Assembly (NCBI RefSeq): GCF_030348765.1
Contig: NZ_JAUCEU010000007.1
Location: 2,804,001-2,868,000 of the forward strand
Length of the DNA: 64,000 nt
Reading direction: 5' to 3'
Origin: Neobacillus sp. CF12
GTDB lineage: Bacteria > Bacillota > Bacilli > Bacillales > Cytobacillaceae
The notes below the pieces were generated by a model that was not told the DNA's origin, ran no database searches, and saw nothing but the letters and a program-made list of their open reading frames with translations. The translations under genes were made by a program, and so were the position numbers. Position 1 is the first letter of the stretch; the number at the start of each line of letters is the position of its first letter. Below are positions 8,634-18,237 of the stretch, one piece after another.

Positions 8634-10709
8634 TTGAAAGCGCTTAAATCAATTGTTATCTGGGGATTAATTGCAGCACTTGGAGCAGCAGGTTTTGCAG
8701 TAATGGCCTTAAATAGCGGCGAGAGCATTAATGCAATTTGGCTCTTGACTGCAGCTGTTTGTGTTTATGCAATTTCCTACCGTTTTTACAGCAAGTTTAT
8801 TGCGAATAAGGTGTTCCAGCTTGATGACAAACGTAAAACACCTGCAGAAATACATAACGATGGGAAAGACTATGTTCCGACAAATAAATGGGTGTTATTT
8901 GGACATCACTTTGCTGCCATTGCCGGTGCTGGACCATTAGTCGGTCCAATTCTAGCTGCGCAAATGGGTTATTTACCTGGAACACTGTGGATTGTGGTCG
9001 GTGTTGTTTTAGCTGGGGCTGTTCAGGACTTTATTATTCTTTTCGGCTCTATGCGCCGAAATGGTAAGTCACTCGGTGAAATGATTAAGGACGAAATGGG
9101 ACGTGTTACAGGTCTTATTTCCATGATTGGTATTTTAGGTATTATGGTTATTTTATTAGCTGTTTTAGCATTGGTAGTTGTAAAAGCCTTAGTGGGAAGT
9201 CCATGGGGAATGTTTACCATCGCCGCTACCATTCCAATTGCTATTTTTATGGGAATTTACATGCGTTATATTCGTCCCGGGCGTGTTGGAGAAGCTTCCC
9301 TCATAGGAATTGTATTATTACTTCTTTCACTAATCTTCGGACAAACAGTTGCGGAAAATCCAACGTTAGCAGCGATGTTTACCTTTAAAGGTGAAACGAT
9401 AGCTATCATGATGATTATTTATGGCTTTGTTGCATCTGTCTTACCTGTTTGGCTTCTTCTTGCACCACGTGATTATTTGAGTACGTTTTTAAAGGTAGGG
9501 ACTATCATTGGACTAGCAATAGGAATCATTATTGTTGCACCGAATCTTGAAATGCCTGGTGTTACAAAATTCATAGATGGTACAGGCCCAGTCTTTGCAG
9601 GAAATCTCTTCCCATTCTTATTTATTACAATTGCCTGTGGTTCTGTTTCGGGGTTCCATGCTTTGGTTTCCTCGGGTACAACACCTAAAATGATTGAACG
9701 TGAGTCACACGCCCGTCCAATCGGTTACGGAGCAATGCTTACAGAATCTTTTGTTGCGGTCATGGCAATGATTGCTGCCTGTGTATTGACACCTGGTATT
9801 TATTTTGCCATTAACAGTCCACCTGCCTTAATTGGTACGGATGTTGTCCAAGCTGCCACTACCGTTTCCAGCTGGGGCTTTACCATAACACCTGATGATT
9901 TAAAAACACTCGCAACCGACGTTGGGGAGCAAACCATTCTTTCAAGAACTGGCGGTGCACCGACTCTTGCAATTGGTATGGCTGTAATATTTTCAAATGT
10001 AATTGGCGGTAAGGCGCTAATGGCATTTTGGTACCATTTTGCTATCCTATTTGAAGCACTGTTTATTTTAACTACGATTGATGCAGGAACACGTGTTGGA
10101 CGTTTTATGATTCAGGATCTTATCGGTACTGCTTATAAGCCATTTGCTAAAACGGATGCTTTAATTCCAAATATTATTGCAACGGCGCTATGTGTACTGT
10201 TTTGGGGTTACTTTTTATATCAAGGTGTTATTGACCCGCTTGGAGGAATTAATACACTATGGCCTCTCTTCGGTATTGCTAACCAAATGCTGGCCGCTAT
10301 TGCCCTGCTGCTTGGTACGACGGTTCTCTATAAAATGGGCAAAAAAGCATATGTTTGGGTAACACTTCTTCCGACAACATGGCTGCTAATTGTCACTTTA
10401 ACTGCAGGCTGGCAAAAACTATTCCATGAAAACCCAAAAATCGGCTTCCTAGCACATGCTAAGATTTTTAAAGAGGCATATAATGATGGAAAAGTGCTGG
10501 CACCTGCAGCGTCACCTGCACAAATGAAACAAGTTCTGATAAATGATTATGTTGATGCCACGCTATGTGCGATTTTTATGGCGGTTGTCATCGTAGTATT
10601 AATTTCTGCGATTAAGATTTGGTTTAAAATTATTAAAAATCACAAATTACCATTGCATGAGACTCCGCCTGTACCTCGCGACGGAGGGGATTTGAAAAAT
10701 TATGCTTAA
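8634..10709 (+). CDS. cstA: CstA-family carbon-starvation / pyruvate-peptide transporter
   Basis: Polytopic inner-membrane transporter with about 16-18 helices; family members (CstA, BtsT/YjiY) take up pyruvate or peptides during carbon limitation. The conserved NDGKDYVPTNKWVLFGHHFAAIAGAGP region lies near residues 75-105. The reading frame opens at ATG 8613, but AAAGGTGG lies 8 bases before TTG 8634 and nothing precedes the ATG, so I use TTG (about 691 residues). Its last codons overlap the start of the small partner gene by 8 bases. Confidence 0.93.
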   Translation: MKALKSIVIWGLIAALGAAGFAVMALNSGESINAIWLLTAAVCVYAISYRFYSKFIANKVFQLDDKRKTPAEIHNDGKDYVPTNKWVLFGHHFAAIAGAGPLVGPILAAQMGYLPGTLWIVVGVVLAGAVQDFIILFGSMRRNGKSLGEMIKDEMGRVTGLISMIGILGIMVILLAVLALVVVKALVGSPWGMFTIAATIPIAIFMGIYMRYIRPGRVGEASLIGIVLLLLSLIFGQTVAENPTLAAMFTFKGETIAIMMIIYGFVASVLPVWLLLAPRDYLSTFLKVGTIIGLAIGIIIVAPNLEMPGVTKFIDGTGPVFAGNLFPFLFITIACGSVSGFHALVSSGTTPKMIERESHARPIGYGAMLTESFVAVMAMIAACVLTPGIYFAINSPPALIGTDVVQAATTVSSWGFTITPDDLKTLATDVGEQTILSRTGGAPTLAIGMAVIFSNVIGGKALMAFWYHFAILFEALFILTTIDAGTRVGRFMIQDLIGTAYKPFAKTDALIPNIIATALCVLFWGYFLYQGVIDPLGGINTLWPLFGIANQMLAAIALLLGTTVLYKMGKKAYVWVTLLPTTWLLIVTLTAGWQKLFHENPKIGFLAHAKIFKEAYNDGKVLAPAASPAQMKQVLINDYVDATLCAIFMAVVIVVLISAIKIWFKIIKNHKLPLHETPPVPRDGGDLKNYA

Positions 10710-10905
10710 TAAATTCAAGGAAATCCTTTCATACAGAAAGCAATTCCTCAGTCTTCTTGTCGGCGTCCCAAGTTACGAAACATACGTCGAGCATATGAAA
10801 AAGCATCATCCCTGCGATTCTGTAAAATCAAGAAAAGAATTTTTCTGTGAAGCACAGGAAGCCCGTTACAACGCAAAAGGCGGTAAAGTCTCAAGATGCT
10901 GTTAA
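10702..10905 (+). CDS. YbdD/YjiX-family small protein (DUF466)
   Basis: A 67-residue basic, cysteine-containing protein encoded directly after cstA, with start and stop overlapping by 8 bases. The GVPSYETYVEHMKKHHP and SRKEFFCEAQEARY motifs are those of the YbdD/YjiX family, which accompanies CstA/BtsT transporters in many bacteria. Its role there is not established; translational coupling suggests it works with the transporter. Confidence 0.92.
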   Translation: MLNKFKEILSYRKQFLSLLVGVPSYETYVEHMKKHHPCDSVKSRKEFFCEAQEARYNAKGGKVSRCC

Positions 10906-10907
10906 TG

Positions 10908-10955
10908 AAAAAAGAACAAAGAAAGTAAAATTTTCACCTTTCTTTGTTCTTTTTT
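10908..10955 (+). terminator. Strong terminator of the cstA operon
   Basis: Perfect 18-bp stem (AAAAAAGAACAAAGAAAG and its complement) with a 12-base loop; the right arm ends in six T. The A/T symmetry means it can work in both directions. Confidence 0.85.
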
Positions 10956-11321
10956 ATGACTTCACGCTGTTCGCCTGTTTTCAAAAGAATTTAATTTGAT
11001 TACAAGAAGTAAAAACCTGACAGTAAACTTAAGGTTTTATGATAACTTAAAAAAAGACCTTATCGATTGAATTGATAAGATTTATCCCTCACAATCACAT
11101 TTCATAATTAATCTTTTCTTACAAGTAACAGCATTCGACATGTCCGGAGTGTATGTGGCAACACATGAGTGCTGGTGGGTTTATTATTCTTAAGACCTTT
11201 TTTTTCAGAAAACAGACTTTATCAAAACTAAGTTGCCGGCTGCAAAGGAACTTGAAACTGAAAAAATAAATACACATGAGTTGATGTGATTCATTTTTTC
11301 TCTAACTTTTTGAGAGTTATA
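10956..11321. other. Intergenic, no gene seen
   Basis: 366 bases of AT-rich sequence between the convergent cstA operon and dus. I see no open frame with a ribosome binding site and no clear terminator for dus other than weak A/T-flanked repeats. Confidence 0.4.
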
Positions 11322-12308
11322 TCATTTCACTGTCCCCGTCCCATCAACATTCTTACTCTCAAAGTTATCAAGCAATGCACGCACTTCATCTGTTGATTTC
11401 GTGTTCATCAATTGATTTCTTAATACACCAGCTCCAGGGAATCCTTTGACATAAATTTTGAAAAAGCGATGAAGCCCTGTAATAGAACGTGGCAGTAGTT
11501 CTGCATATTGATCTTGAAGATCAAGCTGCAATCTTAAAAGATCAAGATATTCTTTACTGCTATGCTCTTTGGGTTCTTTTTCAAAAGCAAAAGGATTTTT
11601 AAAAATACCTCGCCCAATCATAACGCCATCAATACCATATTGTTCAGCAAGCTGCAGCCCAATTTGACGGTCAGGAATGTCTCCATTGATTGTTAACAGC
11701 GTATTTGGTGCGATAGTGTCACGTAATTTTTTAATCTCCGGAATTAGCTCCCAATGCGCATCTACTTGGCTCATTTCCTTTCTTGTACGTAAATGAATAG
11801 AAAGGTTCGCAATATCCTGTTTTAAAATATGCGTTAGCCACTCCTCCCACTCCTGAACCTCCTTATCGCCAAGTCGTGTTTTCACGCTGACAGGCAGTCC
11901 GCCCGCTTTTGCTGCTTGAATAAGTTCTGCCGCAACGTCTGGACGTAGAATAAGGCCACTACCCTTCCCTCTCGATGCCACATTCGGTACAGGACAGCCC
12001 ATATTAATATCGATCCCTTTAAATCCTAACTCTGCCATACCAATACTCATTTGACGGAAATATTCGGGATTATCCCCCCAAATATGTGCTACCATTGGCT
12101 GTTCATCTTCTGTAAAAGTCAAACGACCACGCACACTTTTCATGCCTTCTGGATGACAATAGCTATCCGAGTTTGTAAACTCTGTGAAAAATACATCCGG
12201 TCGGCCGGCTGCACTTACTACGTGACGAAAAACAACATCTGTTACATCTTCCATTGGTGCAAGTACAAAAAATGGTCGTGGTAGATCACGCCAAAAATTA
12301 TCTATCAT
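11322..12308 (-). CDS. dus: tRNA-dihydrouridine synthase (Dus family, YfjN-like)
   Basis: FMN-dependent enzyme that reduces uridine to dihydrouridine in the D-loop region of tRNA. TIM-barrel with the Dus signature [13 protein letters not shown] near residue 18, the INMGCPVP motif carrying the catalytic cysteine near residue 98, and the GVMIGRG FMN-binding motif near 235. 328 residues from ATG 12308, which gives the usual MIDNFW start; a GTG seven codons upstream is the open-frame start but lacks support. Gene order points to the yfjN orthologue. Confidence 0.92.
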   Translation of the reverse strand: MIDNFWRDLPRPFFVLAPMEDVTDVVFRHVVSAAGRPDVFFTEFTNSDSYCHPEGMKSVRGRLTFTEDEQPMVAHIWGDNPEYFRQMSIGMAELGFKGIDINMGCPVPNVASRGKGSGLILRPDVAAELIQAAKAGGLPVSVKTRLGDKEVQEWEEWLTHILKQDIANLSIHLRTRKEMSQVDAHWELIPEIKKLRDTIAPNTLLTINGDIPDRQIGLQLAEQYGIDGVMIGRGIFKNPFAFEKEPKEHSSKEYLDLLRLQLDLQDQYAELLPRSITGLHRFFKIYVKGFPGAGVLRNQLMNTKSTDEVRALLDNFESKNVDGTGTVK

Positions 12309-12502
12309 TTCAAACTCAAATCCTCTCACTATGGATACAACTTCAAACTCTCGGTCAAAAAATATAAAGCCAAATGTTCCACTTCTTTTACACTTATATC
12401 ATGCTTATTAACTTATAATCAAACACAAGTATTTATATTTTGTGAAAAATCGGCAATGTTTATTTTAACGAAAATCGGTACTGAATGGTATATATTAAAT
12501 AA

Positions 12503-12543
12503 AAAAGCAGTTGGTATAGATTTTTTCTATATCAACTGCTTTT
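12503..12543 (-). terminator. Terminator hairpin, minus direction
   Basis: Long stem AAAGCAGTTG..TATAGA / TCTATA..CAACTGCTTT closed by six T; the minus side continues TTTTTTATTT. Confidence 0.65.
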
Positions 12544-12891
12544 CTATAGAATTTAGCTCGTAACCATGAATCTAGTTTTTGTATGCGATTACAATTCTCC
12601 TGTAATGGAAAAAAATGAATGCTACTGCGACAGAACAATGAAGCGTTTAAAACACCGGTTTCTTCTAAAGTAACAGCAGATATTCCAATATTCCTTTGCA
12701 CCCTTATTTCATTTAAAGACCTTAAATGATCCATCTACTCAGACATTTATTTTTGAGAGTGGTAACCATTTGATCTTGTTCTGATAAACGGATTTTTACA
12801 TTTCAGAATAACCTTTTCACTTTATAATAATGAACAGTTGTTTTGTCCTACATTTATTACCAACTTCAATTATTGATTTCCAGAAAAATAA

Positions 12892-12928
12892 ACACCCTTA
12901 ATCCGATTGAGTATCGAATTAAGGGTGT
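12892..12928 (-). terminator. Terminator of the YcsI-like gene
   Basis: Perfect 11-bp stem ACACCCTTAAT / ATTAAGGGTGT, then TTTATTTTTC in the minus direction. Confidence 0.8.
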
Positions 12929-12995
12929 GCCTTATTTAATAAGACTCTTTTTACCCTTTGGTTACTTAATTGAGTTAGGTTCATATAAATTTAAT

Positions 12996-13802
12996 TTACA
13001 AAATGGAATAATTACTTTCCTTCATATCTGTAATAAACATATGCCCAGGAGCATGTGTAATCATAATATCAGGTTTACTGGACATGGCAACGGCTTGCGG
13101 TGTTACTCCGCAAGCCCAAAATACTGGGAGTTCTCCTTCTTTAACTGTTACAGAATCACCAAAGTCTGGCGTAGCTAGGTTTTGAATTCCTATTTCTTCA
13201 GGATTACCAATATGCACGGGGGAGCCATGTACTGCAGGGAATCTGGATGTTACCTCGACTGCTCGAACGACGTCAGCGCCTGCAAATGGTCGCATACTGA
13301 CAACTAAATTCCCTTGAAACACTCCTTCTGGTTGACAAGGAATATTAGTGATATACATCGGCACATTTCGGTTTTCTTCAATATGTCGAATAACAAGGCC
13401 GTTTTCGATTAAAGAATTTTCAAATGTAAAGCCGCAACCGATTAGAAAGGCTACCATATCTTCTTTCCAATATGCATCGATATTGATTACTTCCTCAACA
13501 AGAACCCCTTTTTTATAAATCCGATATTTAGGTAAGTCAAATCGTAGATCGGCACTTGGTGCTGTAAGATTGGGAATTGGAGAACCAATATTCGTTACTT
13601 CAATCAACGGACAGGGTTTAGGGTTCCGTTGGCAAAACAAAAAAAAATCATATGCAAGGTCTTTTGGCAGGATGACAAGATTTGCCTTTGTATTCCCCGG
13701 TGCTAATCCTGCTGTTGGTCCCGTAATGAAAATTGCATTCCCCATTATGCAAGAGCTGCATGATGACATAATGTACACTCCAACCATGGGTTCTTTCTTC
13801 AA
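12996..13802 (-). CDS. ycsI: YcsI / D-glutamate cyclase-like protein (DUF1445), N-terminus damaged
   Basis: Member of the DUF1445 family (putative hydro-lyase; the mammalian relative is a D-glutamate cyclase). The core is intact from TGPTAGLAPG onward, with VILPKDLAYDFFLFCQRNPK and the C-terminal FWACGVTPQAVA and HAPGHMFITD motifs. The first ~28 residues do not look like the family: in the +1 frame the bases just upstream read LLHNGE, as expected before FITGPTAG, so about 7 bases seem inserted near 13740. Translation might restart at an internal ATG (for example residue 20). Probably weakly functional or dead, like its upstream neighbour. Confidence 0.72.
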   Translation of the reverse strand: MKKEPMVGVYIMSSCSSCIMGNAIFITGPTAGLAPGNTKANLVILPKDLAYDFFLFCQRNPKPCPLIEVTNIGSPIPNLTAPSADLRFDLPKYRIYKKGVLVEEVINIDAYWKEDMVAFLIGCGFTFENSLIENGLVIRHIEENRNVPMYITNIPCQPEGVFQGNLVVSMRPFAGADVVRAVEVTSRFPAVHGSPVHIGNPEEIGIQNLATPDFGDSVTVKEGELPVFWACGVTPQAVAMSSKPDIMITHAPGHMFITDMKESNYSIL

Positions 13803-13959
13803 ACAAAGATAACAAACTCAAACGCGTGAAAAAACATAGCTGATCATTTATGTTCCTCAGATAGATTGGAACGGTAAGGCCCAATCGTTTACGAATCAGA
13901 TGGACCACTAAAAGAAGCACAGGAATGACAGCAGAAAAAAGGGGCAAGAGAAACTTTCT

Positions 13960-15013
13960 TTTTCCATGTTCACCCGCCCCACCCTTCAAAACTTTCCCTA
14001 TTTTCTGGAAAATCCGCATCGAAAATTCAGTGACTGTTGCTGCAATATCCGAAAGACTGTCACGCTCTCCCAGATTCGTACTTAGAAGCTTTTTTCCATA
14101 AACAAGTAATAAGGTTTTTCGCGTGTATACTGACTATGCCCTGTTGTCGGATCATTGCCATGGTCCGCACTCATAATCAATAAATCTTCTTCAGACATCT
14201 TCTCTAACAAAATATTTAAATAGTTATCTACTAGCATAATATGCTGAGCATAAAGGTTCATATCTTGTGAATGTCCAGCAATATCGGTTTCTTGTACGGT
14301 TGCTGCAATAAGTCCTTCATTCATATAATCCATACTATCAAGCACGGATTTCATAACTAGGTCTGTTTCTACTGCTGGGATTTTCTTAGCCCCGTCACAG
14401 TCAATTACATCTTGCATTTTTCCAATTAAAGTGACATCTACCCCTTTTCTTACTAGGATGTTTGCTACCTGAGTTTCAGGATTGATATCATAACCTAAGT
14501 GACGGCATTAATAACCTTGCCTATCACACCTGATTTTGGGGAGTTTAAACCAACTAAACCGTCTGGACGCCGTTCCACTGCATTTCGAAGTTGCTGAGGT
14601 GTAACTTTTTCTCCTCCAAGGGCAATAACTCGGTTAGCATTCACTAATAATTTTCCCAATTTTTAATACCTCATCAAATGAAATGTAGTCTAATGGACCA
14701 GTCACATAATAAATTTGTCCTTAGTCGGTTTCGATATTATTTGCCACGATTACTAATCCATTTATCAACAAATAGAGGACAAATCAGAATCAGGGATATT
14801 AGTACGAAAGCCTTTTTGTTCCAAAGCGTTTTTCACTTCATCCATAACAGTTGAAAAAGGCGTTGTAAACGACTGCTTAGGATCAGTCCCCATGATTTCA
14901 TTATGTTCTTGAAAACTATCCGCTCCGAAGTTTTTCAGATTAATTCTTCCATAGCTTGCAATACCACCTGTTCTTTCTATACGGGGATGTTTCACAATAT
15001 TTTTAACCCCCAT
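13960..15013 (-). pseudogene. Broken YhfW-like phosphopentomutase-family metalloenzyme
   Basis: Pieces of one alkaline-phosphatase-superfamily gene appear in several frames: RIERTGGIASYG (start of the remnant, near 14970), VTGPLDYISFDEV (near 14700) after an in-frame TAA, VDVTLIGKMQDVID, and the metal-binding SADHGNDPT..HTREKP-like region (near 14110). At least one premature stop and about three frame changes separate them, and the N-terminal part is missing where an IS remnant begins. The family resembles phosphopentomutase DeoB; the closest named relative I know is E. coli YhfW. Intact function is excluded. Confidence 0.8.
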
Positions 15014-15540
15014 TCTTCAAACTGGGGGATTGTAATTTCCTTAACTTTATATTTCTTCTTCCACCGATAATACGTTGCCTTAGGAATGCCTAAGACACTA
15101 AGAATATCGATTACTTTAAACTTGGATGAGAGATCTCTACTACTTGTACAACTATTTGCAGCTTCAACTCCTTTCGATCTCCTGGTACTTTTTTAAGATG
15201 CCAATCGAGCCTCTAACTGTTTATTCTATAGTTTCAATTGTTCAAGCTCACTCATTCCTCCGTTCCCTTACCGTAGGAATATTGTTTTCCCACTTGTTGA
15301 GAAAACCAATAGGTTTGACCTGTTTTGTACCATCTCCACCATGTTTTAATTTGGGGCTTATTTTAACCCCAGCTGCTCCATAATTTCTTTGTTTGTCTTT
15401 CCAGCTTGTTTCATCTTAATCGCTTCCCACTTTATTTCTTCTGGGTAATGAACTCTCGTGCTCATAGAAAAACACCCTCCTAAGAATCATATTGTATAAA
15501 TACGGTTCAGGGGGGTGTTTTTTCCTTGTGTCATTTATCT
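15014..15540 (-). mobile_element. IS3-family insertion sequence remnant (transposase OrfA and start of OrfB)
   Basis: From ATG 15465 on the minus strand the sequence reads MSTRVHYPEEIKWEAIKMKQ, a typical IS3 OrfA helix-turn-helix start, followed by a frame change, then SELEQLKL-stop-NKQLEARL, and VLGIPKATYYRWKKKY near 15060, which resembles the OrfA/OrfB boundary. Internal stops and missing OrfB show it is dead. Its inner end abuts the broken YhfW-like gene, so the insertion or a later deletion cut that gene. The outer border is uncertain. Confidence 0.75.
15468..15522 (-). promoter_or_regulatory. Hairpin masking the transposase ribosome binding site
   Basis: The AGGAGGGTGTTTTT just before the OrfA ATG pairs with AAAACACCCCCCT about 40 bases upstream (one mismatch). 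Read-through RNA entering the element would fold so that the ribosome site is hidden, while RNA started between the arms would not. This is a known way for insertion sequences to avoid activation by outside transcription; here it is inferred. Confidence 0.5.
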
Positions 15541-15610
15541 GAGTCTCTACAAATCATTAGTCGGTTGGTTTTTATATTAGAAATCGTGCATTTATATTTT
15601 AGGCAGTGTT

Positions 15611-16723
15611 TTAATTCTTGCTATTCCACACAACTGTATTATCTTCGATTATGGTTACCGTACCACGCTGATTATTAAACTCATTTAATCGATTGGCAAT
15701 GTCTAAACAATCTTGGATGCTAGTTTCAATTGCTTCACCAATTTCACTGATTACTGCTGGATGGATCGTAACCCGTTTAACACTAAGTCTTTTATTAGAA
15801 GTAGTTAGTTTGATTTCTGCAATACAGCTTTGGCGGTTTTCTGGGAGCTTAGGAGGGAATTTAATGGTACAGGAAGACATATCCAGCCCTACTCCTGAGT
15901 ATTCGTAATGAGAAATGTAGTTTCCAAGACTGTAAAGCACAGGCACTTCTTTTTCATCTTTGCCTTTGAATGCTTCCATTCCATATGGAGCATGTGCATG
16001 GTGCCCAAGTATAATATCGACACCAGCATTGGCTGCCCGTTGCGCAATGATTGGTTGATATTCGGCAATCACACCTTGATATGGAACACACCACTGAGGC
16101 GGTACACCCCAATGAAGAGCTAATATAACGAAATCTGCTTCCCTATTCGCCTCCTCAATCACTTTTTCAAGTAATACTAGATCTTCCTCAAACGGTACTG
16201 ATTTAATATACGGAGCTGTTCCAGGCTGCTCCAAATCAAGACTTGGTCCTAATTCATAGAAGGATGTAACCCTTACACCCGCTATACCTGGACGATTGTG
16301 CATGGCCTGGAATCCTGGTGACAGCGTAGTGGCCCAAGATAGGAATGCAATTCTATGATCGCCTGCTTGAAAATATACAGGTTTGATGGCTTCTTCTAGA
16401 TTCCGGCCTCCTCCAGCATAGCTTACGCCAATTCGATCCAGCTCTTCTTGTGTTTGAAAAAGTCCCTCTGGGCCCCAGTCCATCGTGTGATTATTAGCAA
16501 TCGAAACGGCTGTAGGATTCAACTCTTTCAGCCATTCCCCTGCTTCTATTGGCTGTTGCAATCGAAATTGCTTATCAGCGGGAGCACCCGGTGTATGCAT
16601 GATTGGCGACTCCAGATTTCCAATTCGAATATCCGCAGCATCCCATACACCCCTAAATAATTCCTTTCCAACTTTCTGCGATAGAGTAATATCACCTACA
16701 GCAGCAATAGTGATTGATGACAT
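15611..16723 (-). CDS. CapA-family metallophosphoesterase-fold protein
   Basis: Homologue of the poly-gamma-glutamate capsule protein CapA/PgsA (PGA_cap fold), 370 residues. Conserved metal-site motifs are visible: VGDITLS (about 9), GNLESP (about 35), NNHTMDWG (about 78), LHWG (about 190) and GHHAHAPYG (about 225). Unlike capsule CapA it has neither signal peptide nor membrane anchor, and there are no capB/capC genes nearby, so it is likely a cytosolic hydrolase used in catabolism. Last gene after M28 peptidase and amidase; start ATG 16723 follows GGGGG. Confidence 0.85.
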   Translation of the reverse strand: MSSITIAAVGDITLSQKVGKELFRGVWDAADIRIGNLESPIMHTPGAPADKQFRLQQPIEAGEWLKELNPTAVSIANNHTMDWGPEGLFQTQEELDRIGVSYAGGGRNLEEAIKPVYFQAGDHRIAFLSWATTLSPGFQAMHNRPGIAGVRVTSFYELGPSLDLEQPGTAPYIKSVPFEEDLVLLEKVIEEANREADFVILALHWGVPPQWCVPYQGVIAEYQPIIAQRAANAGVDIILGHHAHAPYGMEAFKGKDEKEVPVLYSLGNYISHYEYSGVGLDMSSCTIKFPPKLPENRQSCIAEIKLTTSNKRLSVKRVTIHPAVISEIGEAIETSIQDCLDIANRLNEFNNQRGTVTIIEDNTVVWNSKN

Positions 16724-16761
16724 ATGGACAACCCCCAATATTTATTTTAGAAAAATGGCCC

Positions 16762-18126
16762 TTAAATGAGCGGCCGTTTATATCCTCCATTGGCTGTTTG
16801 GAATGTATCGGCGATACGATAAATGGTTGCTTCATCATGGTGACGCCCGATGAACTGAAGACCTACAGGTAAGTTTTCAGATGCCGTAAGGCCGGCGGAA
16901 ACCGTTAATGCAGGATTACCCGCAATGTTAAACGGAATGGTTCGTTGGAGATAATCATATGTTGTATCTTCAAATGATGGATCACGTTCCGTTGCAGGAC
17001 TTGGTGAGGTTGGGCATACAAGTACATCGAAACGATCGAATAGACTGTCGATTTTTTCAGCAAACTTTCTTTTCTTAGCAAGTGCTTCTACATAACTTAC
17101 AGCTGGTATCTTGAATCCTTCTGCCAAAACGATCTTGGTTCCTTCTGCGTAATCGACTGCACGTTCTGGATACCACTTCTTATGATGGAAGGATCCTTCT
17201 GACATCAATATTGGAAGAGCGATTTCGCCTATGTTTGCAATTTCAGGTATTTCGATGTCCACGACTTCAGCACCTAATTCAGCAAGCTGATTAATCCCAG
17301 CATTCACCAGTTCTCTTACCTCTGGATGAATGGCAGATAAGTCGATTAAAGAACGGATAACTCCTACTTTCATACCTTTAATCGAACCGGTAAAAATAGA
17401 ATTAAAGTTTACTGGGATAGAAGAAATACATTCCAATACAATGGCATTATCGCGAACGGTTCTCGTTAACGGCCCAATATGATCCAATGAATGGGATAAA
17501 TGGAATAATCCCTCACGCGAAACTCTATCATAGGTAGGCTTTAAACCGACAACCCCACAAAATGAGGATGGCAGGCGAATTGAGCCCCCTGTATCGGTTC
17601 CAATCGAGGCGAACCCAATTCCGGCGGCTACGGATGATGCTGAACCCGTACTTGAACCGCCGGAAGTTCTATTGACATCCCAAGGGTTATTACACTGACC
17701 ATAATCAGAATGAACAGAACCATAAGCAAATTCAAGCATATTGTTTTTACCAAAAATAATCGCACCCGAAGATTGTAGCGCTGTATATAGATACGCATCC
17801 TCATCTGGAACATGGTTTTGTAGTATTCTTGAGCCTAATGTCGTTTTGATTCCCCTTGTGTTAAAGATATCCTTAATCGATATAGGCACACCGTACAATT
17901 TGCCGACAGCTTCTCCCTTTAGAAATACTGCTTCTGCTTCTTGAGCTTTCTTTAGGGCGGCTTCTGCCAACACTGTTATAAAAGCATTTAACTTAGGCTC
18001 GAGTTCATCCAAACGTTCCAAAGTTGCTTTTGTTACCTCAACCGGTGATACCTCCTTACGGCGATACAACGTTCCAATTTCATCGATTGTTTTAAATAGT
18101 AAATCTTTTGCACTTGTTATGGCCAT
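16762..18126 (-). CDS. Amidase-signature hydrolase (copy 1)
   Basis: Cytosolic hydrolase of amides (AS family; relatives include GatA and aryl/peptide amidases). The Ser-cisSer-Lys triad is complete: Lys85 (ISIKD), Ser158 in GGSSTGS and Ser182 in TDTGGSIRLP. 454 residues. It is a close paralogue of the amidase at 23478-24833, with the same triad spacing. No gatB or gatC lies next to it, so a role in tRNA amidation is unlikely. It follows the M28 gene after a terminator and precedes the CapA-like gene. Confidence 0.93.
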   Translation of the reverse strand: MAITSAKDLLFKTIDEIGTLYRRKEVSPVEVTKATLERLDELEPKLNAFITVLAEAALKKAQEAEAVFLKGEAVGKLYGVPISIKDIFNTRGIKTTLGSRILQNHVPDEDAYLYTALQSSGAIIFGKNNMLEFAYGSVHSDYGQCNNPWDVNRTSGGSSTGSASSVAAGIGFASIGTDTGGSIRLPSSFCGVVGLKPTYDRVSREGLFHLSHSLDHIGPLTRTVRDNAIVLECISSIPVNFNSIFTGSIKGMKVGVIRSLIDLSAIHPEVRELVNAGINQLAELGAEVVDIEIPEIANIGEIALPILMSEGSFHHKKWYPERAVDYAEGTKIVLAEGFKIPAVSYVEALAKKRKFAEKIDSLFDRFDVLVCPTSPSPATERDPSFEDTTYDYLQRTIPFNIAGNPALTVSAGLTASENLPVGLQFIGRHHDEATIYRIADTFQTANGGYKRPLI

Positions 18127-18195
18127 GTCGGTTTCTCCCCCATTTGTCAGGCTGGTCTGGACGAGCCTTAAATGCTACATTCTTTCTCGTAAAAA

Positions 18196-18222
18196 GGAGT
18201 GTCAGCAAGCTCCTGACACTCC
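18196..18222 (-). terminator. Terminator after the M28 peptidase gene
   Basis: Perfect 10-bp stem GGAGTGTCAG / CTGACACTCC with a 7-base loop, followed by TTTTTA in the minus direction. It separates the M28 gene from the amidase gene, so the latter relies on read-through or a promoter I cannot see. Confidence 0.8.
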
Positions 18223-18237
18223 CAGCAGCAGACACTC

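Larger units (their letters stand above)
12309..12995. other. Intergenic with two hairpin terminators and a doubtful 79-codon frame
   Basis: Two strong hairpins lie here (12503-12543 and 12892-12928). Upstream of the first, on the minus strand, a 79-codon frame (12495-12734) has no clear ribosome binding site and no family I recognise, yet a terminator overlaps its end; it may be a remnant. This is the left edge of the accessory region. Confidence 0.4.

Noticed and set aside
12495..12734. 79-codon open frame on the minus strand
   Set aside because: It has no ribosome binding site and no recognisable family, and its end lies in a terminator; mentioned only as part of the intergenic description.
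15611..16723. Poly-gamma-glutamate capsule synthesis locus
   Set aside because: Only a CapA-fold protein is present, without export signal or membrane anchor and without capB/capC; neighbours are degradative enzymes.
16762..18126. GatA subunit of tRNA amidotransferase
   Set aside because: No gatB or gatC is adjacent, there are two copies in the window, and both sit among peptidases and transporters.
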